A stretch of DNA of 5,202 nt from Planctomycetaceae bacterium (GTDB taxonomy: Bacteria > Planctomycetota > Planctomycetia > Pirellulales > Thermoguttaceae): the NCBI GenBank assembly GCA_031274385.1, contig JAISQH010000409.1, forward strand, positions 1 through 5,202. Reading direction: 5' to 3'. The position numbers and the translations under genes were made by a program. The first letter of the stretch is position 1. Every line of letters begins with the position of its first letter. Shown here one piece after another: positions 1-5,202 of the stretch. The notes beneath the pieces were generated by a model that did not search any database, had not been told where the DNA came from, and saw nothing but the letters and a program-made list of their open reading frames with translations.

Positions 1-3000
1 AACGATCCGGCAGTTCGGTTTTACGTGTTGCAATCGGAACCAACGCCGGTTCTTATTCAAGGGTTGCAACGGCTTGTTCCGACCGCAATGATTACGCCGG
101 ACAAAGACGCCAAGCAAATTATGGTGATTGCGAAACCCGACGAACAAAAGATTATCGAAACAAATGTCAAGGCGATTATTGCAACATTCACGGCTCCCGA
201 AGAACCGATGCTGTTCATTTATCCGGCAACACAGGATCAGCGCGACCGGCTTGAAGCGTTTATCAAAACGGCGGCACGGGATTTGAAAGGCGTTGCTGTT
301 GTTCCTGATAAATCGCCCAATCAAATTTCCGTTTGGGCAAAACCGTCGGAACATCAACTTATTGCAACGATTTTGAAACAGATGGAAGACAACAAGGCAA
401 ACGAACCAATCCGGCAACTTAAAGTTTTTCAAATGTCCATCGGCGATATGACCACCGCTCAGGAAATTCTGAAAATCTCGCATCCTGCTGCGACGTTGTT
501 TTCCGATAAACAAGGCAATCGCCTGCTCGTTTGGGCAACGCCGGAGGAACTTGAAAAAGTAACGCAAACGCTTACCGTGCAAGGCAATCTTGACAGCCGT
601 CAAATGCTTGCTTATCCGGTTGCCGGAGTGAAACCGGAAACGTTGGTCAAAGTCATTCAAGACGTGTTTCAAGGACTGAAAATCACGCCGGAACCGCAAA
701 GCCGCCGGATTCTTGTTTGGGCAACGCCGGAAGAACATGTTAAAGTTGCAGAAATCGTCGAGCAGGCAAACAAAGAATCCGAACCGGATTCGGAACTTGC
801 CGAAAAATTTGTTGCGTATTCCGCAGCGAATCTTGATGCCAAAATGATTACCGGTTTGTTCAAAGCGATGATTCCCGACGCCGATGTTTATGCTGACCCG
901 ACGGCGGAGAAAATTACAGTCCGAGCAAGAACTCGTGAACATATTCGTATCAAAGAATTATTCGAACAACTTCGGGAAAGGGACGCCCAATTTCGTCCGG
1001 TTTTGGTTGTTTATCCTATTGGCGATACTGATCCGGTGATGATCGAAGCAATGCTCCGCAGCCAACTCAAAGACGCCGAATCCATGTCTTCCGACGATCT
1101 TATTCAACGACTCGGCTATTCTTATTATTATGAAAGAATGCCTTGGTATCGTAGCTACAACCGGCAAACGGTGAAAAAAACCGGTTATTTCAAAGTCGAT
1201 CCGCAAACGCAATCGGCGTACGTTTTTGTCAACGGCGATGACCAAAAGGAAGTTGCCGAAGCGATTAAACAAATTGTTGCCGTCGGAAATCAGGAAGGCG
1301 TTAAACCGGTTGTGAAACGGTATTCATTGGACGAAATGAGTTTTTATGACATTTACGAATTATTGTATCAAGTTGCTCCGTCCGCCCGGTTTCAAACGAT
1401 TTATACGTACACTCCCGGTGTACAACAACAAGGATGGTATAGTTATGCAACAAACTACCGTGATTTCCTTGCTTATACACGGGAAAGCGAACACGAAAAA
1501 ATTGAAATACTTGTACGGGAAATGAATGACCGTGCCGGAGCCGGCAAAAAGGAATTGCTTTCCGTTACGTTGACGGAAGGTTCCAAGTACAGCCGTGAAC
1601 AAATGATCGAAACGATTCGGAAACTTTATCCCGACATTAGCCCGATGCCGGGCGGAATACCGAACCAAATTCTCGTTTGGGCTCCGAAACATAAATTGGA
1701 ACGGGTTCAGCAGATTGTTGACGAAGCGTGTCAACCGCTTGCCGAAGGACAGGAAACGGTGGTCAAATCTTATCCGTTGCAATATATCAGTGTTGAAGAC
1801 GCAACAGCGTGGCTCAAAGCGGTTTGTCCGAATGCGTCGTTTAATCCGTCTCAAACGCCAGCAACGCCAGCAACAGCGTCAGCGCGTCAACGGGTTCCGC
1901 GTCCTGACGGAACGAAAATTCTTGTCGTTATTGCAACGCCGTTGGAACACGCCGAAATAACAAAGGCAATTTCAGAACTGGACAAAGATTTACCCGTAAC
2001 ACATAAAATGGTTCCGCGATTTTATGCGGTGGATGATTTTCCTGCAACGGTTTTTTCTGCGCTTTATAGTTCGTTAAGTCGGGCGTTTCCGAACAATGTT
2101 TTTACACCGTCCGCCGAACGGCAAACGATTATGGCGGTTGCGGTGGAAGACGATCAACAAAAGATTGCGGACTTCATCAAAGCGTATCGGGACGATGTCC
2201 AACGCAAAAAACCGTCACTGGAAGTCTATGCTTTGAAGCGGCAAAATTTTTATCGGGTTTATACATTGATCAACCGTGTTGCTCCGTCGGCGTTGATTTT
2301 TCCCGGTTCAAAGCCGGAGCAAATCGCCGTTTGGGGAACGCCGAAAGAACATCTTGATGTTTCAACCGCATTGACCAAACTGGAAACAGCGGCAAGCGAA
2401 ATTGAGAACCAAAACTTAAAAATTTACAAAGTCGGTGCGAAAAAAGCAACAACAGCGCGGCAACTTTTAACGTATCAATTTCCCGGTGCGTTGATATTTG
2501 AAATCAGTCAGGACGAAATTATTGCTTGGGCGGGAGCCGCTGATCATGAATCTATTGCCAAGATGCTTGAAACGGTTGCCGAAGCGTTCCCGGAATCGGT
2601 TCTCAAAACTTATTATTTCAAAAATGTTCCGCTTGGCGAAGGTTACACGATTTTGAATCAGATGTATTATGGTCGTGCGGCGTTGACGGTGCGTGCGAGT
2701 ACCGGCGATTTATTGGTTCATGCGCCGCCGGAGATTCAGGCGAAAGTGGCGGCAAGCATCGCCGAATTTGATATTCCGCGTCCTGCGGAAACGGAAGCGA
2801 TGCCGGTGGCGTACGATTTGAGCGATATTCCGGTAACAGCAATTACTTACGCCGCAACATCAATTCGACAGGCGTTGGGAACGCAGGTTATTGTTTTGCC
2901 GAGTAGTGTGCCGGGACAATTAATTGTTTGGGGAAAACTTGCCGATCAGCAAAAGGTGAAAGCCATGGTTGATCAAATGCTTCTCGAACGCCCGGAAACA

Positions 3001-4866
3001 ACTTCCAAAATGCAAACGTACACAATTTATCGCGGAACGGCGCGGAGTGTTGAACCGATTTTGTTGCGCATTGTTCCGAATGCCCGATTCGGTTACGGAA
3101 TTAATCCGAATCAACTTCTCGCTTGGGCAAAAGAAGCGGATCATGTGAAAATTAAGGACGCTGTTGACAAATTGAACGAGACTGATCCCGATGTCAAAAT
3201 TGAGGCCTATTCGCTCAAAAACATTTATATGACAACAGCGCGGACATTACTGACGAGTGTTATTTCGGATCAGGGGTTGGATGTGAAAACGTATTACGAT
3301 TATTACGGTAATCAGTTAATTGTTCAGGCAAAGCCGGAAGCACAAAAAACGATTCGTGATTTGCTTGAAAAATTACGTACCGAAGACCGTGAACTTGCCG
3401 TGTTCACGTTGGAAGTTCTTGATCCGATAACGGTTGATACGGCGATTAACGCTTTGTTCCTTGACGAACCATACAATACGACGCCGGGTGTTGGAATTGA
3501 TCAAAACGCCAACATTATTTTTGTACAAGGAACGAAAGCGCAACTTGATAAGACGCGGAAAATGCTTATTGAAATGGGTGAACCGCTCAAACCGGTTTAT
3601 GAACCGTCTCCTTCCGATCCGGGAGCGGCGTCTCCGAACACTCCAACAACAAGTGCGGCGTTGCCGAATTCCGCAACACATAGTCAAATCCGCGTCATTC
3701 AATTAAAAGGCGATGCTTCGGCGACGATTCGGGAGTTGGAAAAACTTTGGCCCCAGTACCAACAAAATCGGTTACGGGTCATTCGTCAGGACGAGCCGTT
3801 GATTCAGAAAAAAGACGAAGAACCGCCCAAGCCGACATCGTGGAATCAGCCGGCGGGTTTCTTTTCGATGAATGATCCGGCAGAACAAGCATTAACTGAG
3901 CAAGTTGTTACTGAAAAAGAAGAACTTGTTACCGAAAAAGAAAAACCATCGACCAAAAAATTGACCGAACCATTGACTAAAAAAATTGCCGAACCATTGA
4001 CCGAACCATTGACCGAACAACCGGCGAAAAAGATTTTTGAAACACCGGGACTTGAAGCGTTACGAAATCAAGTTGCGGAAAAGGTACAGGAAGCGGCGCC
4101 GAATGTTTATGTGATTGTGAACGAGGACGGTTCGTTGACGGTAACATCGCATGACGACGGAGCGCTTGATCAGTTGGAACGGCTTATCAAACGCATTGAC
4201 GACCGGGTTGTTTTTGAAGGGCGTGATTACACGATCTATTCGGTACGAAATATCAGTGCGTTGGTGGTTTCGATGAAACTCCAATTGATTCTTCGGGAGC
4301 GGCTTGCCGGTCGGCAGCAGCGTTTTAGTACAACGCTTGAATCGCGGTTTCAACCGCCGCGATTGGAGATTACGGCGGACGAATCGACGAATACGATTTA
4401 CGTACGCGGTGCGAAGGCGGAACGCACGGAGGTTGCCAATTTGATTGCGATGCTTGACGTTTCGGAACTTCCCGGCGAACGGGCTGTACGTAAACCGTTT
4501 AAGGTTCCGATCAAAAACACGCAGGCATTCCGTGTTGTGCGACAGATTCTCAATGTGTACCAACAAAAGATGATGTCTATTCGTTTGCCCGGCGGCGTTT
4601 ATCCGCGGGTAGCGGTGGATAATGTTACTAATTCTGTTGAGATTATTGCGCCGGAGCCGTTGGCAACGGAGCTCAAGGAATACGCGGAGGAAATTGACCG
4701 GATGACGGTGGAAGAGCCGGCGCGTAAGATTCACGTCATTTCGCTGAAGGTCAAGTCAACAGTCATTCAAAACGCGATTCAGAAAATCCAACAATCCTCC
4801 GCAAACGGTTTGTATCCTTATGCCGCACCAATGCCTGCCCAGCCAATGCCGTATTATCCGCGCTGA
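1..4866 (+). CDS. Giant tandem-repeat protein with about 20 secretin N-terminal (NolW-like) modules, 5'-truncated
   Basis: The reading frame is open from the first base to TGA at 4864-4866, with a second stop (TAA) directly after. A GTG at 25 could be read as a start, but no Shine-Dalgarno precedes it and the first strand of module 1 (RFYVLQ) begins before it. The true start and any signal peptide therefore lie outside the window. The visible 1621 residues form 17 consecutive modules (codons 7-1193), a P/S/T linker, a split module (about 1230-1400), two canonical modules (1409-1486, 1496-1568), half a module (1576-1597) and a Pro/Tyr tail. The C-terminal units match Secretin_N best ('ADESTNTIYVRGAK...ANLIAMLD'). 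In secretins this fold forms stacked periplasmic rings. No secretin barrel, ATPase, protease or kinase motif is visible and no hydrophobic membrane segment is seen. I infer an exported scaffold or ring/filament-forming protein. The precise function is unknown. Confidence 0.93.
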   Translation, partial: NDPAVRFYVLQSEPTPVLIQGLQRLVPTAMITPDKDAKQIMVIAKPDEQKIIETNVKAIIATFTAPEEPMLFIYPATQDQRDRLEAFIKTAARDLKGVAVVPDKSPNQISVWAKPSEHQLIATILKQMEDNKANEPIRQLKVFQMSIGDMTTAQEILKISHPAATLFSDKQGNRLLVWATPEELEKVTQTLTVQGNLDSRQMLAYPVAGVKPETLVKVIQDVFQGLKITPEPQSRRILVWATPEEHVKVAEIVEQANKESEPDSELAEKFVAYSAANLDAKMITGLFKAMIPDADVYADPTAEKITVRARTREHIRIKELFEQLRERDAQFRPVLVVYPIGDTDPVMIEAMLRSQLKDAESMSSDDLIQRLGYSYYYERMPWYRSYNRQTVKKTGYFKVDPQTQSAYVFVNGDDQKEVAEAIKQIVAVGNQEGVKPVVKRYSLDEMSFYDIYELLYQVAPSARFQTIYTYTPGVQQQGWYSYATNYRDFLAYTRESEHEKIEILVREMNDRAGAGKKELLSVTLTEGSKYSREQMIETIRKLYPDISPMPGGIPNQILVWAPKHKLERVQQIVDEACQPLAEGQETVVKSYPLQYISVEDATAWLKAVCPNASFNPSQTPATPATASARQRVPRPDGTKILVVIATPLEHAEITKAISELDKDLPVTHKMVPRFYAVDDFPATVFSALYSSLSRAFPNNVFTPSAERQTIMAVAVEDDQQKIADFIKAYRDDVQRKKPSLEVYALKRQNFYRVYTLINRVAPSALIFPGSKPEQIAVWGTPKEHLDVSTALTKLETAASEIENQNLKIYKVGAKKATTARQLLTYQFPGALIFEISQDEIIAWAGAADHESIAKMLETVAEAFPESVLKTYYFKNVPLGEGYTILNQMYYGRAALTVRASTGDLLVHAPPEIQAKVAASIAEFDIPRPAETEAMPVAYDLSDIPVTAITYAATSIRQALGTQVIVLPSSVPGQLIVWGKLADQQKVKAMVDQMLLERPETTSKMQTYTIYRGTARSVEPILLRIVPNARFGYGINPNQLLAWAKEADHVKIKDAVDKLNETDPDVKIEAYSLKNIYMTTARTLLTSVISDQGLDVKTYYDYYGNQLIVQAKPEAQKTIRDLLEKLRTEDRELAVFTLEVLDPITVDTAINALFLDEPYNTTPGVGIDQNANIIFVQGTKAQLDKTRKMLIEMGEPLKPVYEPSPSDPGAASPNTPTTSAALPNSATHSQIRVIQLKGDASATIRELEKLWPQYQQNRLRVIRQDEPLIQKKDEEPPKPTSWNQPAGFFSMNDPAEQALTEQVVTEKEELVTEKEKPSTKKLTEPLTKKIAEPLTEPLTEQPAKKIFETPGLEALRNQVAEKVQEAAPNVYVIVNEDGSLTVTSHDDGALDQLERLIKRIDDRVVFEGRDYTIYSVRNISALVVSMKLQLILRERLAGRQQRFSTTLESRFQPPRLEITADESTNTIYVRGAKAERTEVANLIAMLDVSELPGERAVRKPFKVPIKNTQAFRVVRQILNVYQQKMMSIRLPGGVYPRVAVDNVTNSVEIIAPEPLATELKEYAEEIDRMTVEEPARKIHVISLKVKSTVIQNAIQKIQQSSANGLYPYAAPMPAQPMPYYPR
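529..745 (+). repeat. Near-identical DNA shared by modules 3 and 4
   Basis: The 17-mer gtttgggcaacgccgga occurs at 529-545 and again at 715-731, exactly 186 bases (62 codons) apart. The match continues with one mismatch through 'GAAC'. It encodes the VWATPEE core of adjacent modules. Related but more diverged copies occur at 331 (VWAKPSEH) and 2329 (VWGTPKEH). This suggests that the array grew by unit duplication, with these two units among the less diverged pairs, although selection on the motif could also preserve similarity. Confidence 0.7.
1117..1164 (+). other. Tyr/Trp-rich loop inserted in module 6
   Basis: Within the sixth module, between the first helix and the 'GYFKVDPQTQSAYVFV' strands, an extra segment is rich in aromatic and basic residues (GYSYYYERMPWYRSYNR). 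It makes this unit about 98 residues instead of about 60. A loop at this point would project from the alpha/beta core. A role in ligand contact or packing against a neighbouring subunit is inference only. Confidence 0.6.
1402..1458 (+). other. Tyr/Gly/Gln-rich loop inserted in module 7
   Basis: The strand region of module 7 reads 'YTYTPGVQQQGWYSYATNY' in place of the usual short 'P-x-x-x-x-N-Q-I' turn, before 'RDFLAYTRESEHEK' resumes the module. This is the second aromatic-rich insertion in consecutive units and sits at nearly the same point in the fold as the one in module 6, which suggests that the two loops lie side by side. Confidence 0.6.
1849..1905 (+). other. Ala/Thr/Pro-rich flexible loop in module 9
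   Basis: After 'CPNASFNP' the module contains 'SQTPATPATASARQRVPRP' before its strand 'GTKILVVIATPLEH' resumes. The DNA contains a short tandem acgccagca repeat (1855-1872), so the loop may have arisen by slippage. The composition predicts a flexible, solvent-exposed segment. Confidence 0.6.
3580..3687 (+). other. Pro/Ser/Thr/Ala-rich interdomain linker
   Basis: After module 17 the translation changes to a low-complexity stretch (EPLKPVYEPSPSDPGAASP and onward to THSQ) with no strand/helix pattern. It separates the 17-module array from the C-terminal part and is probably an extended, flexible linker. Confidence 0.7.
3688..4200 (+). other. Module split by a long charged insertion
   Basis: 'IRVIQLKGDASATIRELEKL' followed by 'WPQYQQNRLRVIRQDEP' looks like the opening strand, helix and turn of a module. 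The matching second half appears only about 85 codons later: a helix around 'GLEALRNQVAEKVQEAAP', the strands 'VYVIVNEDGSLTVTS', and a closing helix 'DDGALDQLERLIKRID' ending at 4200. The intervening region is low complexity. Alternatively, each part belongs to a separate degenerate module. The split interpretation is inference from order and length. Confidence 0.5.
3886..4032 (+). repeat. TEK/TEP low-complexity segment with short tandem DNA repeats
   Basis: The protein reads as repeated Thr-Glu-Lys and Leu-Thr-Glu-Pro motifs (LTEQVVTEKEELVTEKEK, then LTEPLTKKIAEPLTEPLTEQ). In the DNA, gaaccattgac recurs at 3967, 3991 and 4003 (12-bp periodicity), and gttac(t/c)gaaaaagaa recurs at 3907 and 3928 (21-bp periodicity). 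All periods are multiples of three, so gain or loss of units keeps the frame. The segment is highly charged and probably disordered or helical. Its length may vary between strains. Confidence 0.8.
4225..4704 (+). other. Two canonical Secretin_N modules
   Basis: The first unit (4225-4458) contains 'DYTIYSVRNISALVVSMKL', an expanded middle with an Arg/Gln-rich loop, then 'LEITADESTNTIYVRGAKAE' and the helix 'VANLIAMLDV'. The second (4486-4704) has 'KPFKVPIKNTQAFRVVRQIL', then 'RVAVDNVTNSVEIIAPEP' and 'LKEYAEEIDRM'. The 'D-x-x-T-N-[ST]-[IV]-x-[VI]' strand followed by a helix ending in '[LI]D' is the most recognisable Secretin_N signature in the protein and anchors the family assignment. In secretins such units precede the outer-membrane barrel. 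Here the protein ends soon after them. Confidence 0.75.
4726..4863 (+). other. Terminal half-module and Pro/Tyr-rich C-terminal tail
   Basis: 'KIHVISLKVKSTVIQNAIQK' repeats the opening strand and helix of a module but is not followed by the second half. The protein instead ends in a Pro/Tyr/Met tail (LYPYAAPMPAQPMPYYPR) before the double stop TGA TAA. The barrel that would follow in a true secretin is absent. The normal-looking, repeat-free end and the tandem stops suggest a natural terminus rather than a frameshift. Confidence 0.6.
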
Positions 4867-4975
4867 TAAAGATGATCCGCACCAGTTGAAACGGTAAGTA
4901 TTTTGCAAGGCGATTTGTTGTTTCGTAATTTTCGGTTCTCAAAAAGTAACTGTCTCTTTTGTTTTAAGGCTTGCG

Positions 4976-4991
4976 CGCAAAGACGCAAAGA
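4976..4991. repeat. Tandem octamer CGCAAAGA x2
   Basis: The sequence cgcaaagacgcaaaga is a perfect two-copy tandem of an 8-base unit, flanked by gcg on the left and aattcaagg on the right. Similar CGCAAAGACGCAAAG strings are, to my recollection, scattered between genes in several environmental bacteria. Whether they are multicopy in this genome cannot be seen from one window. Confidence 0.65.
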
Positions 4992-5093
4992 AATTCAAGG
5001 TTAGTTTTAACTTGTTCTTTTTTTGATGGTATTCATTATTTTACTCAAGGAAATTTTCTATAACTTCATATTACAAAAATATAAATTGAATTT

Positions 5094-5120
5094 TTCGTGA
5101 AATTTCGTGTTTTTCTTGGT
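5094..5120. repeat. Degenerate TTCGTG tandem repeat
   Basis: ttcgtg occurs at 5094-5099 and 5104-5109, and a decayed copy ttcttg at 5113-5118, giving 10- and 9-base spacing with A/T spacers. Read on the opposite strand it becomes a CACGAAA-type series. It looks like a remnant of a short dispersed intergenic repeat. No function can be assigned. Confidence 0.5.
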
Positions 5121-5202
5121 AGAATCCTCGTTTTTCATTTTTAAAAATCCTCTAAAACGAAAAAATCGCCGCAATTAAATTGATAATTGGATACGATAAA
5201 GA

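Larger units (their letters stand above)
19..3579 (+). repeat. Array of 17 Secretin_N-like protein modules
   Basis: Aligning the translation by eye on its recurring '[hydrophobic]-x-V-W-A-x-P-x-E-H' strand-turn-helix gives units at nt 19-189, 208-390, 412-585, 601-771, 805-984, 997-1290, 1306-1530, 1552-1734, 1756-1989, 2008-2196, 2215-2385, 2413-2589, 2596-2772, 2797-2991, 3007-3186, 3196-3387 and 3391-3579. Each starts with a strand such as 'KVFQM', 'QMLAYPV', 'EVYAL' or 'KIEAYSL', runs through a helix to a 'P-x-A' turn, and ends with a helix such as 'HVKVAEIVEQ'. Short acidic or Pro-containing linkers separate the units. Boundaries are good to a few residues. Units 6, 7 and 10 are the most divergent. 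Assignment to the Secretin_N/KH-like fold is by pattern and is most secure at the C-terminal end of the protein. Confidence 0.82.
4867..5202. other. AT-rich intergenic region without a recognisable gene
   Basis: Base composition turns visibly AT-rich after the stop codon. All frames on both strands are broken by frequent stops, apart from short open runs at the right window edge that have no supporting features. I see no tRNA, no riboswitch-like structure and no strong hairpin with a T-run. The region holds two short degenerate tandem repeats, listed separately. Confidence 0.7.

Noticed and set aside
25..27. GTG as the translation start of the large gene
   Set aside because: No Shine-Dalgarno precedes it, the frame is open to the window edge, and the first module's opening strand already begins upstream of it.
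1360..1854. Antisense open frame of about 164 codons
   Set aside because: It is Arg/Phe-rich, has no domain or ribosome binding site, and lies fully within the sense coding region.
4060..4734. Long antisense open frame of about 224 codons opposite the C-terminal modules
   Set aside because: Its translation is Arg/Asn/His-rich with no recognisable domain and it lies wholly inside the sense gene, whose repeat pattern is clear. It is a by-product of the sense codon use.
4881..4895. Imperfect inverted repeat (accagttgaaacggt) just after the stop codon as a terminator
   Set aside because: The stem is short with a bulge and an almost absent loop, and no proper T-run follows.
5128..5160. Inverted repeat tcgtttt...aaaacga with an inner atttttaaaaat palindrome as a terminator
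   Set aside because: It is almost entirely A/T pairs with a long loop, lies about 260 bases from the stop, and is followed on the + strand by A rather than T. It is expected by chance in AT-rich DNA.
5152..5202. Short open run on the minus strand reaching the right edge, possibly the end of a convergent gene
   Set aside because: Only about 16 codons are visible with no recognisable sequence, and another minus-strand frame is equally open.
5180..5202. TTGATA near the right edge as a promoter -35 box
   Set aside because: No -10 box at proper spacing lies inside the window, and the hexamer is common by chance in this composition.

Overview
The window holds one very large, 5'-truncated coding sequence on the + strand (1621 codons visible, stop TGA at 4864-4866), followed by 336 bases of AT-rich intergenic DNA. 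There is no second gene that I can support on either strand. The protein has no catalytic domain that I recognise. It is built almost entirely from about 20 copies of a roughly 57-70 residue module that resembles the short N-terminal ring domain of secretins (Secretin_N / NolW-like, a small KH-like alpha/beta fold). The module pattern is a beta strand, an amphipathic helix, a 'P-x-A' turn, two strands around '(N)QILVWA-x-P', and a second helix 'EEH-x-x-I-x-x-L/M'.

Layout: codons 7-1193 (nt 19-3579) hold 17 consecutive modules. Some carry insertions: Tyr/Trp-rich loops in modules 6 and 7, and an Ala/Thr/Pro loop in module 9. A Pro/Ser/Thr linker (3580-3687) follows. Next comes a module that appears split in two by a charged, low-complexity TEK/TEP segment (about 3796-4044). 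Two modules closest to textbook Secretin_N follow (4225-4458 and 4486-4704). The protein ends with half a module and a Pro/Tyr-rich tail. No secretin beta-barrel domain is seen, so this is probably not a pore. A periplasmic or surface scaffold, or a ring or filament-forming protein, is my inference.

Organism: very long Secretin_N-repeat proteins without the barrel are, to my recollection, typical of Planctomycetota. The moderate GC content, the CCG/CGG/GAA/CAA-leaning codon use and the decayed short intergenic repeats fit a lower-GC member of that phylum. This is an inference from protein style, not from a marker gene.

The intergenic tail (4867-5202) holds two short degenerate tandem repeats (CGCAAAGA x2, and TTCGTG-type at 9-10 bp spacing). 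It has no convincing terminator, promoter or RNA gene.
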